Below the pieces are notes generated by a model that saw nothing but the letters and a program-made list of their open reading frames with translations, was not told the origin of the DNA and did not search any database. A program made the translations under genes and the position numbers. This document shows, piece after piece, positions 26,998 through 35,067 of a stretch of 64,000 nucleotides of DNA (position 1 is its first letter; each line of letters opens with the position of its first letter). The stretch is from Alicyclobacillus sendaiensis NBRC 100866 (GTDB lineage: Bacteria; Bacillota; Bacilli; Alicyclobacillales; Alicyclobacillaceae). The DNA is taken from positions 1-64,000 of the forward strand of contig NZ_BCRQ01000007.1 in NCBI RefSeq assembly GCF_001552675.1. The letters run 5' to 3'.

Positions 26998-27888
26998 ATG
27001 CGCGTATACGACGATGTGCGCCGCATGGTGGGCATGCGCGGCGCCTCTCACCCCGCGCTCGATTGGACCTGGCGCATCGCAGTCATCCTGTTTTCGGATC
27101 TCGTGGGCGCCGTCGCGGTCAACAACTTCCTCACCCCTGCCCACATCCTCGCCGGCGGCGTGACCGGCGTGGCCCAGATCCTCCACCACTACGTCCCCGC
27201 GCTCGGCGTGGGCACCATGTACTTCGTGTTCAACATCCCGCTCTTCGTCCTCGGATACCGATACCTCGGGCGCCGATTCATCTTTCAGACCGGCATTGCC
27301 ATCCTCGGCTTCTCCGCGCTCGCGGACTTTGTCCGCCTTCATTTTTCCACACCGACCGACCCGCTGCTCATGGGCCTGTATGGCGGCGTGCTGACGGGGC
27401 TGTCGTCGGGGCTCGTCATCCGCGTCGGCGGGTCCATGGGCGGCACCGACATCGTGAGCCTCGTTGTGCACCGGCTGACGGGGCGCAACATCGGCTCCGT
27501 GAGCTTCGTGATGAACGCCGCCATCGTCCTGTTGTCCATGCTGGTGTTCGGCGTGCCCGCGGGGTTGTACACCCTCGTCAGCATGTACGCCGCCTCCCGC
27601 GTCGTCTCGGGCCTCATGCACTTTCAGCAGCGGAAGACGGCGCTCATCGTGACCTCGAAGCCGAGCGAAGTCGCGAGCGCGATTGGCCAGCGGCTCGTGC
27701 GGGGTTCCACCGTCATGCGCGCGTACGGCGCCTACACGCAGCGGGAGCGCGGCGTGCTGCTCTGCGCCATGACGCACCTTGAAATTGCGGATCTCAAGGA
27801 AATCGTCCAATCGCTCGATCCCGATGCGTTCATCACCATCCTCGATACGACCGAGGTCATTGGCCGATTTCGCCAAAGCGCGCCGTGA
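26998..27888 (+). CDS. YitT-family membrane protein (DUF161/DUF2179)
   Basis: A 296-residue protein with five or six transmembrane helices in the first 210 residues (e.g. AVNNFLTPAHILAGGVTGVA, GGVLTGLSSGLVIRVGGSMG) and a cytoplasmic DUF2179 domain (about 215-290, ALIVTSKPSEVASAI ... GVLLCAMTH). This is the YitT family, common in Bacillales in several copies; transport has been suggested but no substrate is settled. GAGGAG precedes the ATG. It is divergent from the YtoI-like gene. Confidence 0.9.
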   Translation: MRVYDDVRRMVGMRGASHPALDWTWRIAVILFSDLVGAVAVNNFLTPAHILAGGVTGVAQILHHYVPALGVGTMYFVFNIPLFVLGYRYLGRRFIFQTGIAILGFSALADFVRLHFSTPTDPLLMGLYGGVLTGLSSGLVIRVGGSMGGTDIVSLVVHRLTGRNIGSVSFVMNAAIVLLSMLVFGVPAGLYTLVSMYAASRVVSGLMHFQQRKTALIVTSKPSEVASAIGQRLVRGSTVMRAYGAYTQRERGVLLCAMTHLEIADLKEIVQSLDPDAFITILDTTEVIGRFRQSAP

Positions 27889-27976
27889 TGCGGCCATCAG
27901 GTTTAACTTTTCATCTCTGCGAGCAAACTTGTAAGGAAGTTTAGTCTCCAGACACTCGCAGGGAGGTCGATGGCCT

Positions 27977-28219
27977 TTGAAGATCCCGTTGACCGTCGTC
28001 GCGGCCCTCGCAGCATGGGCGGTGGGGGTGTGGCCGAGCGTCGACGCGTGGGCTGACGCGTCCATCCTTCATCACGCCTTGGCGCACATCCTCTTTCTCG
28101 TGTCGGGCGGCTTGTTAGGCTTCGAAGCCGCGCGCTATGCGGCGCACAGCGCGCTCAGCCGGCTGCCCGAGGAGCGCGAGTACGGAACATCCGAAGCCGA
28201 GGAGGTGGCGAAGTCGTGA
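27977..28219 (+). CDS. Small membrane protein with paired histidines, TTG start
   Basis: A TTG at 27977, ten bases after GGGAGG, opens an 80-residue frame. It has an N-terminal hydrophobic segment resembling a signal anchor (residues 4-24), then SILHHALAHILFLVSGGLLG, a second helix with three closely spaced His, and a charged tail. The H-x3-H helix resembles DUF1404-type small membrane proteins known from acidophilic archaea and bacteria, a similarity by eye only. It overlaps the next small gene by GTGA, so the two are coupled and may form a complex. Confidence 0.6.
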   Translation: MKIPLTVVAALAAWAVGVWPSVDAWADASILHHALAHILFLVSGGLLGFEAARYAAHSALSRLPEEREYGTSEAEEVAKS

Positions 28220-28407
28220 AGGTTTCGCCCTGGTTGTACGCCGGCATCGCGTACGTCGGCGCGGCCGCGCTGGCGGCGACGTATTTGCCGGGCGTGATCG
28301 ACGACGCGCTGCCGGTGGCCCACTTCTCGCAGCACCTCGCCATCACGGCGGCTGCGTTTCTCACGGCCTACGGCGTGGAACGGCTGCGACAGTCCGCCGG
28401 AAAGTGA
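28216..28407 (+). CDS. Second small His-containing membrane protein
   Basis: A 63-residue protein starting at the GTG that overlaps the previous stop. Two hydrophobic helices: residues 5-25 and about 35-54, the latter with AHFSQHLAITAAAFLTAYGV. The spacing H-x3-H followed by a small-residue-rich helix mirrors the preceding gene, so the two look like halves of one four-helix unit split over two genes. No known function. The following gene is a secreted protein on the same strand, 78 bases on. Confidence 0.6.
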   Translation: MKVSPWLYAGIAYVGAAALAATYLPGVIDDALPVAHFSQHLAITAAAFLTAYGVERLRQSAGK

Positions 28408-28485
28408 CGGAGCACACGAGGGACCCCCACAGTTTCGCCTCGACGTGACGAATGAATGTGGTAACCCATCATCGAGGTGAGTGCT

Positions 28486-29157
28486 GTGACTCGGGGTCTT
28501 TTCCTTGCCATCGCGGCATCCGCTGCGAGCCTCATGTCCCTGTGCGCAGTGCCGGCAGCGGAAGCGGGCACCACCCCGAACGCCGTGCTCTTGGCCGTGG
28601 TGGCCAACACCGCGGGCAACGGCACGGGCGGTGGGGCGCGGCCGAACATCCACCAGATCATCACGCAGTTTGAGCAGGCGATTGCGCCGTACGAGGCCAT
28701 CCATCCGACGCATATTGCCCATCCGCCGTTACCCACCCAGTCCCTGCCCACATCGCCTGCGGCCATTGACGACGCGCTCCAGCAGGCTCTCCAGGCCTAC
28801 AAGCAGGCCACGCAGAGCGACAAGCAGGCGCAGATGCAGCTGCAGACGGCATTCAACGCGTACATCAACGCGCTGCAGTGGTTCGTCCAGGTGGGCGATC
28901 TCGACGTTCTCACCCATCAGACGCCCGATTCGACGGCCGTCGTGTCGTATTTGCAGGATGCGCTGTACACGCAGGCGGAGGTGTCTGCCGACTTCCGAGT
29001 CCTTCAGCAGGCCCACGCCAATGGGAATAACGGCGAGCTGCTCGCCGCGCTGCTCGACATGACGCAACTGGAGCAGCAGAAGGTGTCGGATATCAAGAAC
29101 GCCACCAAGATTTTGGCCAAGATGACGAGCACGCTTCAAGCTGGTCTGTCGGACTAG
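28486..29157 (+). CDS. Secreted hypothetical protein
   Basis: The GTG at 28486 follows a GAGGTGAG site and gives 223 residues starting with a signal peptide (TRGLFLAIAASAASLMSLCA, likely cleaved after AEA). The mature protein is Gln- and Ala-rich with long amphipathic helices from about residue 90 on (ALQQALQAYKQATQSDKQAQ) and looks largely helical. I recognise no family. A GTG three codons upstream (28477) is an alternative start. Confidence 0.65.
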   Translation: MTRGLFLAIAASAASLMSLCAVPAAEAGTTPNAVLLAVVANTAGNGTGGGARPNIHQIITQFEQAIAPYEAIHPTHIAHPPLPTQSLPTSPAAIDDALQQALQAYKQATQSDKQAQMQLQTAFNAYINALQWFVQVGDLDVLTHQTPDSTAVVSYLQDALYTQAEVSADFRVLQQAHANGNNGELLAALLDMTQLEQQKVSDIKNATKILAKMTSTLQAGLSD

Positions 29158-29459
29158 GCCACGGGCGCCGCGCATGCGGCGCCTTCGCATGGTATCCTCG
29201 CTCGTCCCTGCGATGGACACCCCGAAGGGGGTATGTCACCGCGAGTTTCCTCGTGATGTCACGCCATCCTCAAAGAAACAAAAACCCCCGCCTCGCGCGT
29301 GAGACGGGGTTTCCCGAAGACCGGGCAGTCAGGGATAGGTACAGTGTAGAACAAGGTCAACTACACCACACCGTCAGTATATCCGGTCGGATCGTTTGAC
29401 ACATGAGTCTTGAGACCTATCTTTGCAGCGCCCGCGCGGGAATGGCTATGCAATGCGCG
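29158..29459. other. Intergenic stretch between convergent genes
   Basis: About 300 bases holding a GGCGCCGC/GCGGCGCC hairpin (29163-29184) suited to end the secreted-protein transcript, and the cysK terminator listed separately. Between that terminator and the cysK stop, about 145 bases contain a TATACT on the minus strand (around 29375) that could start a short RNA, but its -35 is weak. No gene is evident. Confidence 0.4.
29281..29312 (-). terminator. Intrinsic terminator downstream of cysK
   Basis: On the minus strand, AACCCCGTCTC, six bases, GAGGCGGGGGTT followed by TTTTG. The hairpin is strong and lies about 150 bases after the cysK stop. Confidence 0.7.
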
Positions 29460-30383
29460 TCAGCTCTGGTACAAATCGGACGAGAGATACCGCTCACCGG
29501 TATCTGGCGCCATGCAGAGCACGCGTGCCTCCTTCGGCAGCGAGGCCGCGATGCGCAGGCCGTGAAAGACCGACGCCGCCCCGGACGCTCCGAGCAGAAT
29601 GCCTTCTTCCGCAGCAACCCGGCGCGCCATCATCTGGGCGTCGTGATCGTCAATGAGCAGGATCTCGTCGAACGCCTCGCGGTTCAGGATGCTCGGGACA
29701 AATCCTGGCCCGGTGCCGGGGATCTTGTGCGGACCCGGCTGACCGCCCGAAAGAACGGGCGAGCCCTTCGGTTCGACGACGTAGATCTTGATGCCGGGGA
29801 TGCGCTGTTTCAGCACCTCGCCCGTGCCCGTCACGGTGCCGCCCGTGCCCGCGGTCAACACGAGCGCGTCGAGCTTGCCCTCGAAGTCCTCGAGGATCTC
29901 GAGCGCCGTCGACTTGCGGTGGGCATCTGGATTGGCGGGATTGTCAAACTGGGCCGGAATGAAGCTGTGCGGGATGCGCCGAGCGAGTTCCTCGGCGAGC
30001 TCAATGGCGCCCTTCATCCGCTTGGACTCCGGCGTCAGGTGCACCTCCGCCCCGTACGCCTTGAGCAGCTTGACCCGCTCCTCGGTGGCATTCTCAGGCA
30101 TCGTGATGATGCACCGGTAGCCTTTGGCGGCACAGACCATGGCGAGGCCGATGCCTGTGTTGCCTGACGTGGCCTCGATGACCGTGCTCTTGCCGGGAAT
30201 GAGCTTGCCCTGGCGCTCCGCCTCCAAAATCATGTTCAAGGCCGGCCTGTCCTTCACGCTGCCGGCCGGATTCTTGCCTTCGAGCTTCACGTAGACGCTC
30301 GCGCCGTTCGGATCCGGCAGGCGGTTCAGGCGAACGACCGGTGTGTGACCGACGAGATCGAGGATGGAATTGTACAAAGGCAT
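29460..30383 (-). CDS. cysK: Cysteine synthase A (O-acetylserine sulfhydrylase)
   Basis: A PLP enzyme that joins sulfide to O-acetylserine to make cysteine. NPAGSVKDRPA contains the PLP lysine; the substrate loop EATSGNTGIGLAM and the phosphate-binding GTGGTVTGTG follow, and SGAASVFHG lies near the C-terminus. From the ATG at 30383 (GAGGAG upstream) it is 307 residues, normal for CysK. Its partner serine acetyltransferase is encoded separately at about 41 kb in this window. Confidence 0.96.
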   Translation of the reverse strand: MPLYNSILDLVGHTPVVRLNRLPDPNGASVYVKLEGKNPAGSVKDRPALNMILEAERQGKLIPGKSTVIEATSGNTGIGLAMVCAAKGYRCIITMPENATEERVKLLKAYGAEVHLTPESKRMKGAIELAEELARRIPHSFIPAQFDNPANPDAHRKSTALEILEDFEGKLDALVLTAGTGGTVTGTGEVLKQRIPGIKIYVVEPKGSPVLSGGQPGPHKIPGTGPGFVPSILNREAFDEILLIDDHDAQMMARRVAAEEGILLGASGAASVFHGLRIAASLPKEARVLCMAPDTGERYLSSDLYQS

Positions 30384-30471
30384 GGCCAATCTCCTCACGC
30401 GCCGCGGCGAGGGCCGCAGCAGAAATATACCAACTTCTATAGTATAACTCGGAAAACGCGAAACGCCAGCC

Positions 30472-30924
30472 TCAGCCGATGTTCAAAGTCTCGTTGAGCA
30501 GGCGAATGGCGGCCTCTTCGTCCTGGCACACGAGCAGCATCGTGTCGTCTCCGCAGATGGTGCCCAAGAGCCCGGGCGGATCCAGCGCGTCCATCAGCGC
30601 GCCGATGGCGTGCGCGTTCCCGGGTGCGACTTTGATGACGATGAGGTTTTGAGCGCGCGCGTGCGAGATGAACACCTCCGCCAGCCGCCGTTGAAGCGCG
30701 TCCACCGACACCTTGTTCACCGCGGTGGGCAGGGCATACTTGTACTTGCCGTTCGAACCCACCACCTTCACCAGCTGCAGCTCTTTGATATCGCGCGAGA
30801 TGGTGGCCTGCGTGACGGGAAATCCCGCCTCCTCGAGCGCGCGCACCAAGTCCTCCTGCGTCTCAATCTCGTTTTGGCTCACGATCTCGCGAATGCGCAT
30901 CAAGCGCTGTTCCTTGCTCTGCAC
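30472..30924 (-). CDS. argR: Arginine repressor (ArgR/AhrC)
   Basis: A 150-residue arginine-responsive regulator of arginine synthesis and catabolism. N-terminal winged helix with RIREIVSQNEIETQEDLV and TQATISRDIKELQLVK; C-terminal oligomerisation and arginine-binding domain with GTICGDDTMLLVC. The GTG at 30924 is chosen because AGGAG lies seven bases upstream and it gives the family length; an in-frame ATG six codons earlier sits inside that ribosome binding site. A 45-codon extension beyond that is spurious. Confidence 0.95.
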   Translation of the reverse strand: MQSKEQRLMRIREIVSQNEIETQEDLVRALEEAGFPVTQATISRDIKELQLVKVVGSNGKYKYALPTAVNKVSVDALQRRLAEVFISHARAQNLIVIKVAPGNAHAIGALMDALDPPGLLGTICGDDTMLLVCQDEEAAIRLLNETLNIG

Positions 30925-31099
30925 AGACAGTCTCCTTTTCATGGCGCTCTCGTCTCGCCTCAATGTTCCCACCAGGGATTTTAGCGCATCCCTCCGCGCG
31001 TAAGCCGAAGATTTCGCCGTGGGCGTGGGAGAGCGTTCGAGAAATTCACAAGCGAACCCCCCGCGCTTGCGGTACACTGATGCCTAGAGGTGATTTCGC

Positions 31100-32359
31100 A
31101 TTTCGCAGCGGCAAATCCTGCACATCGACATGAACGCCTTCTACGCTTCGTGTCACGCCGCCCGCGAGCCAGCTCGCTACGCAGGCAAACCCATCGCCGT
31201 CGCGGGCGATCCCGCCACGCGCCACGGCATTGTGGTCACGGCGAGCTACGAGGCCCGCGCCCGCGGCGTCAAGCCGCCCATGCCTGTCCACCAGGCCCTG
31301 GCCCGCTGCCCGGAGCTCATCCTGGTCCGGCCCGACTTTTGCCTGTACCGCGCGTACGCGCGCAAGGTGTTCGCCATCGTGCGCGAATTCACGCCGGATG
31401 TCGAGATCACGAGCATCGACGAGTGTTACGCGGACGTCACGCGCGTGCCCGGCGGAGACCGGCCGGTTGAACTGGCCCGCGCGATTCAGGCTCGCCTGCT
31501 CGAGTCGCTCCGACTACCGTCGAGCATCGGCGTGGCACCCAACAAGTTTTTGGCTAAGATGGCGAGCGACATGAAAAAGCCGATGGGCATCACGGAGCTT
31601 CGCGCGGACAACATTCGCAGCTTACTCTGGCCGCTCGCCATCGAGCATATGCACGGCGTCGGCCCGAGCACCGCCAAGCGGCTCCGGCGCCTCGGCATCG
31701 TCACCATCGGCGATCTCGCCGTGCAGTCGCTCGACATCCTCGCCCGCGCGCTCGGGCCGCGGGCCGCCGAGCTGAAGGCGCGCGCCAACGGCATCGACCC
31801 GCGCCCGCTCGAGACGCAGCCTCAACCGCCGAAGAGCGTCGGCCACTCCATGACGCTGGCCAAAGACGCGCGGACCTTCGCCGAGGTGGAAGGCGTCGTG
31901 ATGGATTTGTGCGATCGCGTCGCGTCGCGCATGCGCCACTACAGCCTGATGGGCCGGGTGGTCGCCGTGACCCTGCGGGATCGCCACATGCGCACGTCGC
32001 GCCATCAGGATACCCTGCCGACCTACGTGCGCCACACGGGTGAACTTTTTCAGGCCGCGAGGGCACTGTTTCAACGGATTTGGCCGTCGGAGCCGGTACG
32101 GCTGGTTGGGGTGTCGGTGGAGGGCTTGGTGCCGCGCGACGGACAGGGGGTTCAGCTCCACCTGTGGGACGCGGCGCCTATCACGGCTGAGCCGAGGGAC
32201 GCGCGGCTGGAGAAGCTCGAGCGCGCCATCGACGAAGTGCGGGCCAAGTTCGGGCCGAGCGCCATTCGCCTGGGCCGCTCGCTTTCCGGACAACAGGACG
32301 ACGTGCACGCGCGCGGCACGTCGCTCGAACGACTGGATGACGAGGAGGAAACCCCGTGA
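31100..32359 (+). CDS. dinB: DNA polymerase IV (Y family), probable ATT start
   Basis: A translesion polymerase with LHIDMNAFYASC, SIDECYADVT (catalytic Asp-Glu), SIGVAPNKFLAKMASD and a little-finger domain to the C-terminus. The first ATG in frame (31130) would drop the metal-binding Asp of HID, so translation must start earlier. Only codons between the in-frame TGA at 31091 and that Asp are available: none is ATG, GTG or TTG. ATT at 31100 lies six bases after AGAGGTGA, an excellent anti-16S match, and gives 419 residues. CTG at 31118 is the alternative. Its stop overlaps a 33-residue gene. Confidence 0.9.
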   Translation: MSQRQILHIDMNAFYASCHAAREPARYAGKPIAVAGDPATRHGIVVTASYEARARGVKPPMPVHQALARCPELILVRPDFCLYRAYARKVFAIVREFTPDVEITSIDECYADVTRVPGGDRPVELARAIQARLLESLRLPSSIGVAPNKFLAKMASDMKKPMGITELRADNIRSLLWPLAIEHMHGVGPSTAKRLRRLGIVTIGDLAVQSLDILARALGPRAAELKARANGIDPRPLETQPQPPKSVGHSMTLAKDARTFAEVEGVVMDLCDRVASRMRHYSLMGRVVAVTLRDRHMRTSRHQDTLPTYVRHTGELFQAARALFQRIWPSEPVRLVGVSVEGLVPRDGQGVQLHLWDAAPITAEPRDARLEKLERAIDEVRAKFGPSAIRLGRSLSGQQDDVHARGTSLERLDDEEETP

Positions 32360-32457
32360 CGGATCCTTTGCACGGCAACCTGGACCCGATTGTGACCATT
32401 CTGGCGTGCCTCGTGCTGGCCATCGGCCTGGTGGCGTGGACAAGCAGGCGGTCGTGA
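32356..32457 (+). CDS. 33-residue single-helix membrane peptide
   Basis: A GTG at 32356 overlaps the dinB stop (GTGA) and follows a perfect GAGGAGG. It encodes VTDPLHGNLDPIVTIL followed by one hydrophobic helix (about residues 12-29) and a basic TSRRS end. The coupled start, the strong ribosome binding site and the clean one-helix pattern argue that it is a real small protein. Function unknown. Confidence 0.6.
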   Translation: MTDPLHGNLDPIVTILACLVLAIGLVAWTSRRS

Positions 32458-32522
32458 CGAGCCGCCTGCCCACCTCCCGTTGGCGCATGCGGACACCCGG
32501 CAAGAAGGCCCACCGCAGTCCT

Positions 32523-32816
32523 TCATCCCCGCGCGCGCAGCCGGATGCGCCCCGGCCGCTCTTCCCGCGCCGCGCTCTGATACGCTTCTTCTTCCAATTG
32601 CCGAGCCCGCTCGCGATCCGCCCCGAGCCAAAAGTACAGATTTGCCCCGATGTACAGCGCCAGCAGAAGCAGCCAGAGGGCCGAGAACGTGCCCGCGAGG
32701 CCGTGCTCCAGCTTCGGCAGGCGCGGCACGCCGTACGCCGCCAGCGCGAGCGCCGCAAGCCCGTAAATGGCCGAGTACATCCGCACCTGTCTCGGCACGC
32801 CCACTTTTCTCCGCAT
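32523..32816 (-). CDS. Small two-helix membrane protein
   Basis: The ATG at 32816 follows AAGGAGGAGG and gives 97 residues: a basic N-terminus, helices at about residues 15-32 and 40-62 (FSALWLLLLALYIGANLYFW), then a charged cytoplasmic tail rich in Arg and Glu. No family recognised. It is convergent with dinB and its small partner and divergent from the DUF3243 gene. Confidence 0.65.
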   Translation of the reverse strand: MRRKVGVPRQVRMYSAIYGLAALALAAYGVPRLPKLEHGLAGTFSALWLLLLALYIGANLYFWLGADRERARQLEEEAYQSAAREERPGRIRLRARG

Positions 32817-32949
32817 ACCGTCCTCCTCCTTTGCCTGTCCGACATATATGCGCCGGCCTTTCCAAACATGCGCGGCGCCAGGCCGCATGACCCTCCGGGC
32901 ATCGGGGAACATTGAGCACGAGACCACCGCAGATGAAGGAGGATGAACC

Positions 32950-33201
32950 ATGGGCGTCATGGAGACCTTTGAGAACTGGAAGCAATTCCTCGGGGAACAC
33001 GTCGATCGCGCCAAGGAAGTGGGTCTGAGTCAAGATCAGCTCGCAAACATCGCCACAAAGGTTGGCGAGTTTTTGGCGAGCAAGGTCGATCCCAAGAACC
33101 CTGAGCAACAGCTTCTGAAGGAAATGTGGAACGTGGCGGACAACGAAGAGCGCCGCGCCATCGCGAGCATCATGGTGAAAATGGCGGATCGCGCGCACTG
33201 A
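32950..33201 (+). CDS. DUF3243 protein
   Basis: An 83-residue soluble helical protein with the family pattern FENWKQFLGEHVDRAKEVGL, VGEFLASKVDPKNPEQ and LLKEMWNVADNEER. DUF3243 (YmfJ in Bacillus) is widespread in endospore formers; its role is not established. GAAGGAGG precedes the ATG and a terminator follows immediately, so it is a single-gene unit. Confidence 0.85.
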   Translation: MGVMETFENWKQFLGEHVDRAKEVGLSQDQLANIATKVGEFLASKVDPKNPEQQLLKEMWNVADNEERRAIASIMVKMADRAH

Positions 33202-33206
33202 CAAAC

Positions 33207-33250
33207 AGGCGCCGTCCGGGCCGCGCGCCCGAGGCGGCGCCTCGTCTTTT
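33207..33250 (+). terminator. Terminator of the DUF3243 gene
   Basis: AGGCGCCG and CGGCGCCT, extended by further GC pairs around the loop, followed by CGTCTTTTC, start six bases after the stop codon. Confidence 0.7.
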
Positions 33251-33420
33251 CAGGTGAGCGCGGCCCAGGCGAGATGCCCGGCTCCCTCCCACCAGGTGAC
33301 CCAGTGGGCGTCGGTCTACACGAACACGGGATACGGGGCCGGGTTAGTGGGCGAATTGGGCTTCGGGTTCGCGTTCAGCTCCAGGACCGGCGCCAGCTTT
33401 GCATGCTGAGGAGACCACGT

Positions 33421-33457
33421 GAAAAACGGCAGGCGCCGCTTTCGCGGAACCTGCCGT
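33421..33457 (-). terminator. Terminator of the UPF0173 hydrolase gene
   Basis: On the minus strand ACGGCAGG ... CCTGCCGT closes a hairpin whose loop contains a second short stem, followed by TTTTTC. It lies 14 bases beyond the stop of the hydrolase. Confidence 0.75.
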
Positions 33458-33470
33458 CCATGTTCACGGA

Positions 33471-34154
33471 TCACAGCTCGAACGTCTCGCCAATTTTGAG
33501 CTCCAGCGCGTCGATGCCGCGGGCCTTGCAGTCCGCGACGAACTTCGCGCCGTCCTGGGCGATGAGCGGGAACGTGTTGTAGTGCATCGGAATGACCTTT
33601 TTCGCCTTGAGCCACTCCGCGGCGATGAGCGCATCGTCCGGGCCCATGGTGAAGTTGTCGCCGATGGGGAGGAGCGCAAGATCGATGGTGTTCAGCTCGC
33701 CGAGGATCTTCATGTCGCCAAACAGCCCCGTGTCTCCCGCGTGATAGATGGTCTTGCCCTCGAGCGTCAACAGGAACCCAACCGGCGGGCCGACGTACAC
33801 CAGGCCGTTCTCCGTCTCCACGCCCGAGCCGTGGAACGCGAGCGTGACCTTGACGCGGCCGAACGGGAAGTCGCGCTTGCCGCCGATGCCCATCGGATGG
33901 ACGTTCAGCCCTTTGCTCGCGTAGTAGACGGCCAACTCGTTCGCCGCAATGATGGTCGCGTTGTTGTTGCGCGCGATGGCCTCCGCGTCGAGGACGTGAT
34001 CGGAATGGCCGTGCGTGAGGATGACCCACTGGACCTTGATGTCCTCCGGCTTCGCCACCGCGTTCGGATTGCCGCTCAAGAACGGATCGATGACCAGGCG
34101 ATGCTGCCCGCTTTCAATGACGAAACAGGACTGGCCATGGTACGTCAATTTCAC
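33471..34154 (-). CDS. UPF0173 metal-dependent hydrolase (metallo-beta-lactamase fold)
   Basis: A 227-residue metallo-beta-lactamase-fold protein of the UPF0173 (YtkL) group. It begins KLTYHGQSCFVIE; the metal motif is ILTHGHSDHV, followed by YHAGDTGLFGDM and PMHYNTFP with further metal ligands. The physiological substrate is unknown. The GTG at 34154 overlaps the stop of the upstream YlbF-like gene (GTGA), so the two are cotranslated; the longer frame upstream is the shadow of that gene. Confidence 0.9.
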   Translation of the reverse strand: MKLTYHGQSCFVIESGQHRLVIDPFLSGNPNAVAKPEDIKVQWVILTHGHSDHVLDAEAIARNNNATIIAANELAVYYASKGLNVHPMGIGGKRDFPFGRVKVTLAFHGSGVETENGLVYVGPPVGFLLTLEGKTIYHAGDTGLFGDMKILGELNTIDLALLPIGDNFTMGPDDALIAAEWLKAKKVIPMHYNTFPLIAQDGAKFVADCKARGIDALELKIGETFEL

Positions 34155-34528
34155 GACTCTCGCCCCACTTCCCTCATGATTTCGTCGAGCGGCGCAAGGC
34201 GGACGTCTTCCAACGGCTCCGAGACGATACGCTGGACGTCCACCCACAGCCGCTGCAGTTCGAGATCCGCCTCCAGGTACGCCCGCGCGTCCTGATTCAA
34301 CTGGACGATCTCGAGCAACTTGCGCAGCTGCTCCCATTCCTCCTGCGCAGGCTCTTCGCCGCGAATGCGCTTCACCTCGAGCTGGTATTGGCGCCGGTAG
34401 AAGTCGAGCACCATCTGCTTCGTCGCCTCGTCCCGCTCGATAGCCTCTTTGGCTCGCTTCGCGCGCTGGTAAGGCTCCCACTCGCGAATGGCCCGCGCCA
34501 GGGCGTGCGCATGATCATACGGGTTCAC
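34151..34528 (-). CDS. YlbF/YmcA-family (DUF964) protein
   Basis: A 125-residue helical protein with VNPYDHAHALARAIREWEPY at the start and FYRRQYQLEVKRIRGEEP. In Bacillus the YlbF/YmcA/YaaT complex binds RNase Y and affects sporulation, competence and biofilm formation; which of the paralogues this is cannot be told by eye. GTG start at 34528 after AAGGAGGG. Confidence 0.8.
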   Translation of the reverse strand: MNPYDHAHALARAIREWEPYQRAKRAKEAIERDEATKQMVLDFYRRQYQLEVKRIRGEEPAQEEWEQLRKLLEIVQLNQDARAYLEADLELQRLWVDVQRIVSEPLEDVRLAPLDEIMREVGRES

Positions 34529-34674
34529 GCGCCGTCCCTCCTTGCTGTACGGGTCTATTATACCGCCGGAAGAAGTCGTGGAAAAAGCTTGGGAGCGAGG
34601 TCTTGCCACAGGCGGGTTCGGTGCGCAACCCCTTCGCTTTCGGTATACTGTTCGGGAGAGGAGGGGGGACCTTT

Positions 34675-35067
34675 GTGGCAGCCACAACCCTTTACGAGGC
34701 CGTCGGCGGCGCGAGCACGTTTCGCAAGCTCGTCGAGGCCTTTTACGATCGCGTCGCACAGGACGAACTCCTGCGCCCGCTGTTTCCGCCGACGTTTGAC
34801 GAGGTCAAAGCGCGACAGTACTGGTTTTTGACGCAGCTGTTCGGCGGCCCGAGGCTCTACACCGAACGCCGGGGTCACCCCATGCTTCGGGCTCGGCACC
34901 TGCGATTCCCTATCACCGTCCGCCACGCGAAACACTGGCTCCGATGCATGGCCGAGGCCATGGAGGAGGCCGGCATTCCGCCCGCTGCGCGCGACGCGAT
35001 GCTTGAGCGCCTCGGCGCCATCGCGCTGCACATGGTGAACACGCCCGGAGAGGAGGGGGAAGCATGA
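34675..35067 (+). CDS. Truncated haemoglobin, group II
   Basis: A 130-residue globin of the 2-on-2 type (YjbI/TrHbO). It starts TLYEAVGGASTFRKLVEAFY, has the CD/E region YWFLTQLFGGPRLYTERRGH with the typical Tyr, and the haem-proximal His region LRARHLRFPI, followed by WLRCMAEAM, where Trp is the group II marker at G8. The GTG at 34675 lies six bases after GAGGGGGG. Such proteins bind oxygen and nitric oxide; with a nitric oxide synthase in the same window, NO handling is a reasonable guess. ATGA overlap with the following regulator. Confidence 0.9.
   Translation: MAATTLYEAVGGASTFRKLVEAFYDRVAQDELLRPLFPPTFDEVKARQYWFLTQLFGGPRLYTERRGHPMLRARHLRFPITVRHAKHWLRCMAEAMEEAGIPPAARDAMLERLGAIALHMVNTPGEEGEA

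Noticed and set aside
28137-28448. Open frame overlapping both small His-containing membrane genes
   Set aside because: Arg-rich shadow frame; the two coupled frames have start signals and hydrophobic patterns that this one lacks.
29313-29459. Possible small RNA downstream of cysK
   Set aside because: A TATACT and a terminator are present on the minus strand, but no good -35 exists and the same terminator is explained by cysK.
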